Positions 23,989-32,732 of a DNA stretch of 38,483 nt are shown piece by piece. The stretch is taken from assembly GCA_910575035.1 (NCBI GenBank), contig CAJTDL010000042.1, forward strand, positions 1 through 38,483, in the 5' to 3' direction. The position numbers and the translations under genes were made by a program. Positions within the stretch are counted from its first letter, which is position 1; every line of letters begins with the position of its first letter. This stretch comes from Lachnospiraceae bacterium (GTDB taxonomy: Bacteria; Bacillota; Clostridia; Lachnospirales; Lachnospiraceae). The notes beneath the pieces are model-generated. The model saw only the letters and a list, made by a program, of their open reading frames with translations, was not told the origin of the DNA and did not search any database.

Positions 23989-26301
23989 ATGATGGTATTT
24001 TTAGAAAGGGTTTTTAGGAATATATTAGAGTTAGGATATACTGGTGCCTGGATTATCCTGGCAGTGCTGCTGATGCGCTGCATCCTTAAGAAGGCGCCAA
24101 AGAAATATTCTTATATATTATGGGGAATCCCAGCAGTGCGCCTGCTGATCCCAATCCCCTTTGCTGGAATCTGGGGAGTTGTCCCATTCCATAACCCCTT
24201 GCGGATAAGTGATATGCTGGCTGGGGGTGAAGTGCCTGGCAGCATATCAATGCTGGCAGGAAGGGAAGTGGGATGGAAAGCGGCCGTTCAGGCAGCGAAC
24301 AGCTTGAGAGGGAATGTGGAGGCTCTATTAGGAAATAGTGGCGCTGGCGATGTGCCAGTGCCTGCGGGAAGTGGAATCACTGAAAATGTATTGGGGCAGT
24401 TGGAGAACAAAACGCTTGGAAATGCAATGGCATCCATAGGGAACGGCAGCTCTCAGGGTATGGCGGCAACAGGGGGCGGTTTTCCATCGTTCATGCAGGC
24501 TGCAGCAGTTATATGGGTTACAGGCATGCTGTTGTATTTTGGCTGGAATGTATTTTCTTACCTTAAGCTGCAAAGAAGGCTTAAGGTTTCTATAAAATGG
24601 AAGGAAAACATATATTTTGCAGATGGGATTACACATCCGTTTGTATTGGTTGGCTTTCCGAATAAAATATACCTGCCTTCCAGTTTGGGTGAGGATGGGG
24701 TATTTTATATTCTGCGCCATGAACAAGCCCATGTGAGGCGCAAAGACCCATTGTTTAACCTAATCGCCACATTTATTTTGGGAGCCTATTGGTTTCACCC
24801 GATGGTTTGGGTGGGGGTACATTATTTTCGAAGGGATATGGAAATGTCCTGTGATGAAGCGGCAGTTGCAGGGCTGGATGCGAAAGGGGTAAAGGCGTAT
24901 GTGTTGGATCTTCTGCGCTTTTCTGTCAGCCGGGAGCAATGGATGCAATTTCCCTGCGCATTTGGGGAAAAGGGCGTAGTGAAAAGAGCCATGAACCTGA
25001 AAATCAAAAAAGCAAGGTCAAAGAAGGCGTTGGGATTGGCAAATGCGGTTGTCGTAACAGCAGCGGTTATTTTAATCTCAAATACCCAGGGCGTTTATCA
25101 GAGTGAAGCCATGCAGGAATCTATTGGCAGGAGCCATGGGGATATGCTGTCAGGGATAGGCGGCGCTATCCAAACGGTGGGCGCAGCAGGCATTAGTCCT
25201 TTTTATAAGGCAGTTTCAGAAGGCACAAAGGAGGGCATGCAAGAGAATGGCAGCCAAGGTTTAGAGGGGGCGCAGGAACAGCATGAGGCACAAAAAAAGC
25301 AGGAGCCACAGAGCCTGCAGGAATCAATGGAACAGTATTTTACAGAACTGTACAGTGTTTTATCAGATGATACGAAAAATTTTAGCAGTGAAGATTTTGC
25401 CAGCACAGATGGCTATATGGCCTGGAAAAACCTGGAGATGCGGAGATACCTTGGAAATGCGCTTTATGGGGGAATTGACAATGTAAGGCTCCAGGAAGTG
25501 GAGATCCAGAGCATGACAGAGGCCAATGGCAGGATAGAGGCATGGGTTTCTACGGGGTATCTGTTTCGTTATGGAATATACAGCAGCCTTCCAGGGAAGG
25601 CAAAGAACGAGAATGGCTATAGCCTTTATAAGGTATCAGCAATCCATACAGAGAATGGGTATAAGGTTTTGGATATCTTATCTGATTCCGGATGGCAAAG
25701 GAGGGCAAAGGAAGTCCTGATAGCAGAGGAAACCCTGAATATAGAAAGCAATTATGAGGCGGTGGATGCTTATTTTGAGAGGATGCATGCGTACCAGGAA
25801 TCCTTGGAGAGGTACTTTATGGAACTGTACAATGTGTTAATGGATGATAAGAAAAACTTCAGTTATGAAGACTTTGCCAGCACAAATGGCTATATTATTG
25901 GGAGAGGCCTGATTGCATCCAGGTATAACGCACAAGTGTCCCATGGAGGGGTAAGTGGGGTAAAGCTCAATGAAGTGGATATTGAGAGTATATCAGAAAC
26001 AGAAAATGGAATAGAGGTGATGGCTAATGTAAGATTTTCGAAAAGCTATGCTATGGATCCGGAAGATTTTATGGGTGAAGGGGATATGCTTCGGATATCT
26101 GTTATTCCAGATGGAGATGGTTATAAGGTATTGGATATTGACAGCGATTCTAAAGATATGTTAATGGTAAAAGAACATTTAGCCATTGGGGAAACTTCTA
26201 ATATTGAGAGTAATTATGCGGCAGTGGATGAGTATTTTGTTGGGATCGAGCGAAATGTGGATGAGTTATTGCAATGGATGGAAGAAGAGCAGGAGAAATG
26301 A
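23989..26301 (+). CDS. M56-family membrane metalloprotease sensor (BlaR1/MecR1-like) with duplicated C-terminal domain
   Basis: The protein (770 residues) begins with two helices, a long Gly/Ser-rich loop (~residues 70-165), then a helix and the zinc protease domain: HEQAH at 244-248 and EMSCDEAAV with Glu285. Then comes the basic KIKKARSKK stretch and a last helix (~350-365). In BlaR1 the outer domain would be a penicillin-binding sensor. Here it is replaced by two related ~110-residue units, starting ESMEQYFTELYSVLSDDTKN and ESLERYFMELYNVLMDDKKN, each ending in NGYKVLDI or DGYKVLDI. This looks like a different extracellular sensor. It pairs with the BlaI upstream. A decayed copy lies at 15942-16451. 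Confidence 0.88.
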   Translation: MMVFLERVFRNILELGYTGAWIILAVLLMRCILKKAPKKYSYILWGIPAVRLLIPIPFAGIWGVVPFHNPLRISDMLAGGEVPGSISMLAGREVGWKAAVQAANSLRGNVEALLGNSGAGDVPVPAGSGITENVLGQLENKTLGNAMASIGNGSSQGMAATGGGFPSFMQAAAVIWVTGMLLYFGWNVFSYLKLQRRLKVSIKWKENIYFADGITHPFVLVGFPNKIYLPSSLGEDGVFYILRHEQAHVRRKDPLFNLIATFILGAYWFHPMVWVGVHYFRRDMEMSCDEAAVAGLDAKGVKAYVLDLLRFSVSREQWMQFPCAFGEKGVVKRAMNLKIKKARSKKALGLANAVVVTAAVILISNTQGVYQSEAMQESIGRSHGDMLSGIGGAIQTVGAAGISPFYKAVSEGTKEGMQENGSQGLEGAQEQHEAQKKQEPQSLQESMEQYFTELYSVLSDDTKNFSSEDFASTDGYMAWKNLEMRRYLGNALYGGIDNVRLQEVEIQSMTEANGRIEAWVSTGYLFRYGIYSSLPGKAKNENGYSLYKVSAIHTENGYKVLDILSDSGWQRRAKEVLIAEETLNIESNYEAVDAYFERMHAYQESLERYFMELYNVLMDDKKNFSYEDFASTNGYIIGRGLIASRYNAQVSHGGVSGVKLNEVDIESISETENGIEVMANVRFSKSYAMDPEDFMGEGDMLRISVIPDGDGYKVLDIDSDSKDMLMVKEHLAIGETSNIESNYAAVDEYFVGIERNVDELLQWMEEEQEK

Positions 26302-26304
26302 TGG

Positions 26305-26408
26305 GCCACTGCTACCGCCAGTCATCCCCCGCCCAGAGGTCTACTTAGCCCCCTCGTTGCTTGTCGATAAACTCTTTTAAGTTACTGGCATTGGCCGAGA
26401 ACAGCAAC
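26305..26408. repeat. Dispersed intergenic repeat, copy 3
   Basis: The block CTTTTAAGTTACTGGCATT (26372-26391) followed by GGCCGAGAACAGCAAC matches the right part of the repeat family with several changes; GGTCTACTTAGCCCCCTC (26338-26355) matches the left block loosely. It sits directly after the M56 gene stop and about 40 bp before the LspA-like promoter. Confidence 0.55.
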
Positions 26409-26450
26409 ACTAACTTTATGGGAATGCCTGCGGATCCATTGTGAAACGCC

Positions 26451-26479
26451 TTGTATTTGTCAGGCTATTGTGATAAACT
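26451..26479 (+). promoter_or_regulatory. Promoter of the LspA-like gene
   Basis: TTGTAT (26451-26456), a 17-bp spacer and TAAACT (26474-26479). The flanks GCCTTG and TGTGATAAA recur at the same spacing in the promoter at 27220-27248. Confidence 0.6.
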
Positions 26480-26519
26480 TAAGAAAATCTAGTTAACATT
26501 TGAAGAAGGGAATCATGCT

Positions 26520-26972
26520 ATGAAATACGCAATCATTACTGCCGCCATATTTGCAGGTGATTTTTTCCTGAAGGATCATATGGAGAAGCAGCAAGAAATA
26601 CAAGGGAAAGCAGAATTATGCAATGGCAGGGTACGGCTTAAAAAGTACCATAACAAGGGTGCAGCCTTAAATTTCTTGGAGAAAAGCCCAGGGCTTGTGA
26701 AAAAGGCCAGCGCGGCTGTACTGTTGGTATTGGCGGCCTTTTGGTGCCTGTTTTTGCCCAAGAAGAAAAACACATGCCTGATGCTTGGCTTAAGCCTTGC
26801 CATCGGCGGCGGTGCCAGCAATCTGTATGACCGTGTCAAGAAGGGCTATGTGATGGATTATTTCAGCTTCCATACGCCCTGGAAATGGCTGAACCAGATT
26901 GTGTTTAACATTTCTGACTTCTGCGTGATCCTAGGCAGCATATTGGTGATTCTGTCAGGGAAAAATAAATAA
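26520..26972 (+). CDS. Divergent signal peptidase II (LspA-like)
   Basis: LspA is the membrane aspartyl protease that removes signal peptides from lipidated prolipoproteins. The 150-residue protein has four hydrophobic helices. The catalytic pair is present as Asp113 (GYVMDYFSF) and Asp133 (VFNISDFCV). NLYDRVKKG corresponds to the GNxxDRxxxG motif, KYHNKGAALNFL to the HNxGAA loop, and D14...K18 to the N-terminal DxxxK. Motif wording is diverged from housekeeping LspA. It stands next to an Lgt-like gene, so the two may form an extra lipoprotein-maturation pair. The start follows GAAGGGAATCATGCT. Confidence 0.85.
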   Translation: MKYAIITAAIFAGDFFLKDHMEKQQEIQGKAELCNGRVRLKKYHNKGAALNFLEKSPGLVKKASAAVLLVLAAFWCLFLPKKKNTCLMLGLSLAIGGGASNLYDRVKKGYVMDYFSFHTPWKWLNQIVFNISDFCVILGSILVILSGKNK

Positions 26973-27074
26973 TACATGGATGCTTTATGTTCAGGGTTTT
27001 GCCAGAATTGAAAGGATTAGTGCCACTCGTATAACCCGTGCTAAAAACCTTATGTTTTGCTTGCTTATTTTCTT

Positions 27075-27219
27075 GATAACAATGCTTCCCAAGTTCCAGA
27101 CGCCCCCAGCCGTCCGCTTATCCATCCTGCCCCCAGTCTGCCAATCCCTTAAGTTACTGACATTGTCCATGAATAGTAACCATCGTATTGAAAAAAGAAG
27201 AATGGGGCTTCTTATTGCC
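27075..27219. repeat. Dispersed intergenic repeat, copy 4
   Basis: CCTTAAGTTACTGACATT, then G, then TCCATGAATAGTAACCAT at 27147-27183 matches the copy at 36456-36492 with one difference in 37 positions. GTTACT and AGTAAC within it form a 6-bp hairpin with a 16-nt loop. The left block (CAGACG...GTCCGCTTATCCATCC, 27097-27128) is a looser match. It lies between the LspA-like gene and the Lgt-like promoter. No gene is present in 26973-27302. Confidence 0.75.
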
Positions 27220-27248
27220 TTGCGTTCCCTGGGGCAATGTGATAAAAT
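27220..27248 (+). promoter_or_regulatory. Promoter of the Lgt-like gene
   Basis: TTGCGT (27220-27225), a 17-bp spacer and TAAAAT (27243-27248), with flanking GCCTTG and TGTGATAAA shared with the LspA-like promoter. Confidence 0.65.
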
Positions 27249-27302
27249 ATTCCAAGAGGAAGGAAATTTGGGGATGTAAATTTGTGAAAGGAAGAAGATA
27301 AA

Positions 27303-28025
27303 GTGGCGCTTAATTATACGATCGGAGGCCATAGTTTCTCCACTTATTGGACAATTTTTTTCTTGGGGATTGTCTGTATGCTGATTATGAATTTTTTCCG
27401 GGGCAGGAGCCTGGGGATGAAATGCATCCATTCCTGTTTGCTTACGGTCCTGGCTGTGACGATAAGCTTTTTTGGCGCAAAAGTGCTGTATTACATAGAG
27501 AATCCTAAGATTCTGCTCCAAAGCGGCATACGCCCAGGCGGGGTATCTCTTTTTGGGGCTGTTTTTGCTGTTCCGATATTTATGTACCTGGGCTGCAAAG
27601 CAGCCCGAAAGCCTTATGGCAGGATTATGGATTTCCTGACTCCGTCCCTTCTGCTGATCCTTGCGGTTCTGCGGGTGGGGTGTTTTGTCTCCGATTGCTG
27701 CGGCGGGATAGCAGTGGTGTTTGCAGGGGTATATGTGGAAAAATTCCCTACGCAGATTACAGAATGTGTCTGTGATTTGCTGATCCTTGCGGGGCTGCTG
27801 CTGTATGAGCGCTTTTGGAAAAATGAGGGGCGGCTGTATGGTTTTTTTATGGTGTATTATGGGATTTTGCGGTTCCTGCTGGAATTTTTGCGGGATACGC
27901 CAAAGGAAAGCCTCTATCTGTCCCATGGACAATGGTTTTCTTTGATTTCTGTATGCATCGGAGGGTATATGCTGCAGAGGATGGGAAAGCTGGATCGGAA
28001 AAAGCGGCGAAGAAGCCGCAGGTAA
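27303..28025 (+). CDS. Prolipoprotein diacylglyceryl transferase-like membrane protein (Lgt-like)
   Basis: Lgt attaches diacylglycerol to the lipobox Cys of prolipoproteins. This 240-residue protein has about seven hydrophobic helices and the Lgt landmarks RPGGVSLFGAV (the HGG/GG loop), LRVGCFVSDCCGG (the R-x-G-C/N-F line seen in clostridial Lgt proteins) and RFLLEFLRDTP (the late essential Arg). The His of the HGG loop is not evident. The Lys/Arg-rich tail is cytoplasmic. The start is GTG with AAGGAAGAAG upstream. It may be a second Lgt acting with the neighbouring LspA-like protein; a different acyl substrate is possible. Confidence 0.82.
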   Translation: MALNYTIGGHSFSTYWTIFFLGIVCMLIMNFFRGRSLGMKCIHSCLLTVLAVTISFFGAKVLYYIENPKILLQSGIRPGGVSLFGAVFAVPIFMYLGCKAARKPYGRIMDFLTPSLLLILAVLRVGCFVSDCCGGIAVVFAGVYVEKFPTQITECVCDLLILAGLLLYERFWKNEGRLYGFFMVYYGILRFLLEFLRDTPKESLYLSHGQWFSLISVCIGGYMLQRMGKLDRKKRRRSRR

Positions 28026-28026
28026 G

Positions 28027-28050
28027 GCTGCCAGGGCAGCGGGTTTTTGT
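28027..28050 (+). terminator. Terminator of the Lgt-like gene
   Basis: GCTGC (28027-28031) and GCAGC (28036-28040) form a short GC stem with loop CAGG, followed by GGGTTTTTGTTT. It lies directly at the gene end. Confidence 0.7.
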
Positions 28051-28128
28051 TTGGGATTGGCTATCAGCGTCTCCTTTTAGGATGAAGGGAGGGTCTGCAT
28101 AGAGAGTGTGTCAGGCAGCAGTAGGAAA

Positions 28129-28157
28129 CAGGCGTGATCCATGCCGCCTGATTTTGG
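28129..28157 (+). promoter_or_regulatory. Hairpin in the gap before the BspA-like gene
   Basis: CAGGCG (28129-28134) pairs with CGCCTG (28145-28150), followed by ATTTTGGG. Its core GGCGTGATCCATGCC is identical to 14741-14755. No clear promoter was identified in 28051-28242; nothing else is visible there. Confidence 0.4.
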
Positions 28158-28242
28158 GAAAGGAGGGAAGGAGTGAGGCTGCCAGGTTAATATTTGGCAG
28201 ATGGAATGTAATGAGTTGGATGTAAACCGGAAGGAGGATGAA

Positions 28243-31158
28243 ATGAAAAAAGTAGTTGGATTAGTGTTGACATTTGTTTTGCTCCTGAATACAAACCTGC
28301 TGGCGTTGGCAGCGGATTTCCAGGGGAACATGGCAAATGAGGCGCAGGGTTACAGCGCAGACTTTGAAGAGGGCATTTCCTCTGAGGGCACAGAGGCCAG
28401 CGGAGAAGAGGATCAGTTTGAGGCAGGCGGGACAGAAGGGCAGCCAGGAATGGATGGGGATGAAATCCAAACGGGTGAACAGGAGGGGCAGCCAGGAACA
28501 GACGGAGAGGAAGGCCAGCCTGTGACAGATGGAGAGATGAGCCAACCGGAAATAGAGGAAGGGCAGCCGGAAATAGAGGATGAAGGCGAGGCAGAATTTG
28601 GCGAAGCAGAAAGCCCGTCGGAATCCAATGAAATGGAAGATAATACGGATTCCTATGAGGGTGAGGATACATTGCCGTCTCTTTACATAGGGCAGGAAGC
28701 AGCGCTGGAAGAGCTGCAAGTGATAGAAGAAGACGCTTTGTCAGAGGAGGCCAAGGGAGCCGCAACCTCTGGAAGCTGCGGCGAAAAGGTAAAGTGGCGG
28801 ATTACAGGCAGGAAGCTGGTTCTGACAGGCTCAGGGAAAATGAGCGATTATAAGATCGGCGGATGTGACGAGAATCCTGCGCCATGGTATAATTCCAGGG
28901 AGAATTTTACGTCTATTGAGATCGGGGCTAAGATCACACATATTGGCAATTATGCTTTTTATGGATTTTCTAATGTAAGCAGCCTTACCATTGGAGGGTC
29001 TGTGGCAAGTATCGGGGCATGTGCTTTTTCCCATAATATCAACCTGCGGAAATTAAGCATGGGCAGCAAAGTAGTTACCATTGGGGAAAATGCATTTTAT
29101 CAGTGCCAGAATCTGGTAAACCTGAAAATAGGGGCAAATGTTAAAACAATTGGGAACGGCGCTTTTGAAAATTGCTACAACCTGCGCAGCCTTTCCATTC
29201 CCTCTAAGGTGGAAACTGTTGGGAACAGCGCGTTTGCTGGAGGCACCAATCTGGCAACTGTTTCTTTGGGGGCAAATGTGGTTTCCCTTGGGGAGGCGGC
29301 ATTTAAGAATTGCGGCGTTTTAAATAAGATAGGCTTTAACAAGAAAATTAAGACCGTTGGTCCAAATGCCTTTGAAGGCTGCAGGAACCTAAAGGGTGTG
29401 ACGATCCCATCTTCTGTCAAAACCCTTGGAAACGGGGCGTTCTGCAACTGTACGGCATTGAAGACGGTGAATGTGACAGGCGCAACGGAGATTGGGGATT
29501 CCGCATTTGATGGGGACACCCAGCTGACAACGGTGTCCTTTGGGAAGAAGGCAGCTAAGATTGGCAATAATGCGTTCCGTAACTGCAGCAAGCTGCCCAG
29601 CATACAGGTGCCGTCTTCCGTGGCGTCAATTGGAGACGGCGGGTTTTTTGGCTGCTCCAGCCTGAAAACGGTTAGCATTGGAAATGGCGTGGCGTCTATG
29701 GGAGCCAGCGCCTTCCAGGATTGTGTGGCTCTGACCAAGGTGGACATTGGCAGCGGCATGACGTCTATTGGGGATTCGGCCTTTCGGCATTGCATAGCCC
29801 TAAAATCCATTACCATCCCAGGAAAGGTAGCTTATTTGGGCAAGAATGTATTCCGGGACAGTGAGAAATTAGAGACAGTGAAGCTGGGCGGTAAGGTAGA
29901 CAGGATACGGGAATCTGCATTTGAAAATTGTGTAAGCCTGAAATCCATATCAATTCCGAACAGCACCACGGCGATTGATTCTTACGCTTTTAAAAACTGC
30001 CCTGCATTGGTATCGGCTGTGATTGGGGATTCCTGTACGGATATTGGGCGCGAAGCTTTTTATGGGGATACAGTGCTGAGTTATGTGTATTTTGGGGAGC
30101 ATATCAACCATATCCACAACTATGCCTTTGGGGAGTGCCAAGCCCTGACCAATGTTTCTATGAATAACAATCTGCTGAGCATTGGCGAGCATGCGTTCCA
30201 AAACTGCGCCAACCTGAAAAGCGTGCGTTTGGGCAGGAACCTGCTGAATATTTATTCCAGGGCATTTGAAGGATGCGGGGCTCTGAAGAACATTACAGTC
30301 CATTCCATAAATGCTGTTTATGACGGGAACTTTTTGCCGGACGGCAGCATTATTAACTTTAGGGGCTATACCGGATCAACAGTTCAGGCTTTTGCAGAGG
30401 AGTATGGGCATGATTTTACGCTGATCAGCCAGAGCAGCCTGAAATCCGGCCAGTTTAAATTAAAAGAAACTTCTTTCTCCTGGACTGGGAAATTTGTTAC
30501 GCCAGCAGTACAATGCACAGACAGCAGCCTGGTGAAAAACATGGATTACCAGATTATCTATGATTATGAGCCTAAGGCAGGAAAGCATAATGTGGAAATC
30601 TACGGCATCAATGATTATACTGGAGTTGTGAAGCTGAGCTATACGGTAAATAAGGTGAAGCAGAAGCTCTCTGTGTCAAACGCCACAAAATCCGTGACAG
30701 CCAAGCCCTTTAATATCAATGCCAAGCTGTCATTGGGAGACGGAAAATGCCTTTACAAGTCTTCCAACAGCAAGGTTGCTACGATAAACAGCTCTACAGG
30801 CGTGGTATCAATTCGTGGGGTAGGCACCACGAAGATTACTGTGACGGCGGCAGCCACTAAGAACTGTTATCAGGCTTCCAAAACAGTGACTTTGAAGGTG
30901 GTGAAGGCAGCACAGAAGATTTCAAATGTGAAAAATGCTTATACTGTAAAGAAAACCAAGAAGTCGCTGCAGCTTAAGGCTAAGGCAAAGGGCAATGTAA
31001 AATATGCTATTACAGGCGGGAAAAAGTGCGCCGTAATCAATTCAAAAACAGGAAAGCTGACTTTGAAGAAAAAAGGCACTGTGACGATAAAAATCACAGC
31101 AGGATCCACTGCAAAATATCAGAGTGCCTCAAAGACGATAACCGTTAAAATTAAATAA
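28243..31158 (+). CDS. Secreted BspA-like leucine-rich repeat protein with Ig-like C-terminus
   Basis: The 971-residue protein begins with a signal peptide (KKVVGLVLTFVLLLNTNLLALAA, no lipobox Cys). An acidic low-complexity region with imperfect GQP-rich repeats follows (~60-140). Residues ~190-700 are about twenty ~23-residue BspA/TpLRR (LRR_5) units of the type IGxxAFxxCxxLxxVxI. Then comes a linker and two Ig-like domains (NATKSVTAKPFN..., NVKNAYTVKKTKKS...). It ends in Lys without LPXTG or a membrane anchor. An upstream in-frame ATG at 28201 exists, but ATG 28243 has GGAGGATGAA and begins the signal peptide. BspA-like proteins act in adhesion; the ligand is unknown. Confidence 0.92.
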   Translation: MKKVVGLVLTFVLLLNTNLLALAADFQGNMANEAQGYSADFEEGISSEGTEASGEEDQFEAGGTEGQPGMDGDEIQTGEQEGQPGTDGEEGQPVTDGEMSQPEIEEGQPEIEDEGEAEFGEAESPSESNEMEDNTDSYEGEDTLPSLYIGQEAALEELQVIEEDALSEEAKGAATSGSCGEKVKWRITGRKLVLTGSGKMSDYKIGGCDENPAPWYNSRENFTSIEIGAKITHIGNYAFYGFSNVSSLTIGGSVASIGACAFSHNINLRKLSMGSKVVTIGENAFYQCQNLVNLKIGANVKTIGNGAFENCYNLRSLSIPSKVETVGNSAFAGGTNLATVSLGANVVSLGEAAFKNCGVLNKIGFNKKIKTVGPNAFEGCRNLKGVTIPSSVKTLGNGAFCNCTALKTVNVTGATEIGDSAFDGDTQLTTVSFGKKAAKIGNNAFRNCSKLPSIQVPSSVASIGDGGFFGCSSLKTVSIGNGVASMGASAFQDCVALTKVDIGSGMTSIGDSAFRHCIALKSITIPGKVAYLGKNVFRDSEKLETVKLGGKVDRIRESAFENCVSLKSISIPNSTTAIDSYAFKNCPALVSAVIGDSCTDIGREAFYGDTVLSYVYFGEHINHIHNYAFGECQALTNVSMNNNLLSIGEHAFQNCANLKSVRLGRNLLNIYSRAFEGCGALKNITVHSINAVYDGNFLPDGSIINFRGYTGSTVQAFAEEYGHDFTLISQSSLKSGQFKLKETSFSWTGKFVTPAVQCTDSSLVKNMDYQIIYDYEPKAGKHNVEIYGINDYTGVVKLSYTVNKVKQKLSVSNATKSVTAKPFNINAKLSLGDGKCLYKSSNSKVATINSSTGVVSIRGVGTTKITVTAAATKNCYQASKTVTLKVVKAAQKISNVKNAYTVKKTKKSLQLKAKAKGNVKYAITGGKKCAVINSKTGKLTLKKKGTVTIKITAGSTAKYQSASKTITVKIK

Positions 31159-31200
31159 AGCAGCCAGCGGAAATAGCTGGCAGTGCCAGCAAAGACAGAA

Positions 31201-31236
31201 AGCCAGAGATGTTAAAAAAGCGTCTCTGGCTTTTTG
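31201..31236 (+). terminator. Terminator of the BspA-like gene
   Basis: AGCCAGAGA (31201-31209) pairs perfectly with TCTCTGGCT (31223-31231), followed by TTTTG. It lies 42 bp after the stop. Confidence 0.88.
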
Positions 31237-31331
31237 ATGCAATAATTGCAGAATCACAGAATAAATCCCATGCTTTTTGCAGAGACTAGAGCATCATACC
31301 AGATATTTTACAAGGAACCGGAGGAAAAATT

Positions 31332-32732
31332 ATGAATGTGAAAAGCAGTGAGCAGCCCTTTGGCATTATGGATAAGGTGGGCTATATGTTTGGGGATTTT
31401 GGGAATGATTTTACATTTATTTTTGCAAGCTCCTTTTTAATGGTATTTTACACAAATGTGCTGGGGATTGACCCGAAAATGGTAGGCGTGCTGTTTTTGG
31501 TATCAAGGATTGTAGACGCCTTTACAGATATTGGGATGGGCAGGATCGTTGACCGTATGCCTGCCGGGAAAAATGGAAAGTTCCGCCCCTGGATCCTGCG
31601 GATTTGCGGGCCAGTAGCAATCGTCAGCTTCCTGATGTACCAGTCAGGGCTTGCAGGAGCTTCTATGACAGTAAAAATCATCTATATGTTTGTAACTTAT
31701 ATTTTGTGGGGGTCTATTTTTTATACGGCGATCAATATCCCTTATGGCTCTATGGCCTCTGTAATCACAGATGATTCCAGGGAGCGGGCTGAGCTTTCTA
31801 CCTTCCGTTCCATGGGAGCCAATTTTGCCAGCGTGGCCATTATGGTGATTGCGCCAGCAGTGATTTATTATAAGGATGCAGAGGGAAACCAGATTGTAAG
31901 CGGCAGGAACTTCACTTTGATCGCAGGCGTTTTTTCCGTATTGGCAATCCTGTGTTACCTGTTGTGCTACAGTATGGCCACAGAGCGGGTGCAGCCTCAG
32001 CCAGCGGCAAATAAGAAAAAGCTCAGCGTGGGAGAGACGGTGAAGGCCTTTGTGACAAACCGTGCGCTGCTATCCATTATTGCAGCGGCAATCTTTTTAT
32101 TGCTGAGCTCTTTGATGGTGCAGTCCATGAATAATTACCTGTTCGCGGAATGGTTTAAGAATACCAGGGCGCTGTCTGTGGTCGGTTTTATTGGGCTGCC
32201 TACCACATTGATCCTTGCAATGGTTACAGGAGGGATCACGGAGCGGTTCGGCAAAAAGGAAGCCGGGGTTGCAGGAATGTTGTTTACGGGAACGGTCTTT
32301 CTGCTGCTGTTCTTTTTTAAGGTGCAAAACCCGTGGGTGTTTGTGGGGGTTACCTTTGTGGCGAATTTTGGGATGTTCTATTTTAATATGGTGATTTGGG
32401 CTTATATCACAGATGTAATTGATTACCAGGAGGTAAAGACGGGGAGCAGGGAGGATGGCACCATATATGGCGTATACTCTTTTGCCAGGAAGATCGGGCA
32501 GGCTTTGGCAGGCGGGTTAAGCGGGTTTGCGCTGTCGGCCATTGGGTATGTGTCAGAGCCAGGGGCAGTCCAGACAGATCAAGTACGGCGCGGGATTTAT
32601 AATATTGCAACGGTTTTTCCAGGAGTCTGCTATATTATCGTGGCGCTGATCCTTGCCTTTGGCTATCCCCTGACTAAGAGGGCAGTGGCAGAAAACAGCG
32701 CGATTCTGGCTGAGAGGAGGGAAATGAAATGA
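31332..32732 (+). CDS. GPH-family sugar:cation symporter (probable glucuronide/hexuronate importer)
   Basis: This is a 466-residue, twelve-helix transporter of the glycoside-pentoside-hexuronide family (MelB/GusB type). The N-terminal [15 protein letters not shown] carries the family's cation-site Asp residues. [20 protein letters not shown] and KFRPWILR are the classic loop signature, and the second half has [20 protein letters not shown] and [20 protein letters not shown]. It starts after CCGGAGGAAAAATT and overlaps uxuA by ATGA. The following three genes degrade glucuronate, so it probably brings in glucuronate or a glucuronide. Confidence 0.93.
   Translation: MNVKSSEQPFGIMDKVGYMFGDFGNDFTFIFASSFLMVFYTNVLGIDPKMVGVLFLVSRIVDAFTDIGMGRIVDRMPAGKNGKFRPWILRICGPVAIVSFLMYQSGLAGASMTVKIIYMFVTYILWGSIFYTAINIPYGSMASVITDDSRERAELSTFRSMGANFASVAIMVIAPAVIYYKDAEGNQIVSGRNFTLIAGVFSVLAILCYLLCYSMATERVQPQPAANKKKLSVGETVKAFVTNRALLSIIAAAIFLLLSSLMVQSMNNYLFAEWFKNTRALSVVGFIGLPTTLILAMVTGGITERFGKKEAGVAGMLFTGTVFLLLFFFKVQNPWVFVGVTFVANFGMFYFNMVIWAYITDVIDYQEVKTGSREDGTIYGVYSFARKIGQALAGGLSGFALSAIGYVSEPGAVQTDQVRRGIYNIATVFPGVCYIIVALILAFGYPLTKRAVAENSAILAERREMK

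Noticed and set aside
26991-27932. 313-codon minus-strand open frame opposite the Lgt-like gene
   Set aside because: The plus strand encodes a recognisable Lgt-like protein with promoter, ribosome site and terminator; the minus product has no domain and crosses a repeat.
31100-31158. LPXTG-type wall anchor on the BspA-like protein
   Set aside because: The protein ends in an Ig-like strand with Lys residues; no LPXTG, hydrophobic helix or charged tail is present.
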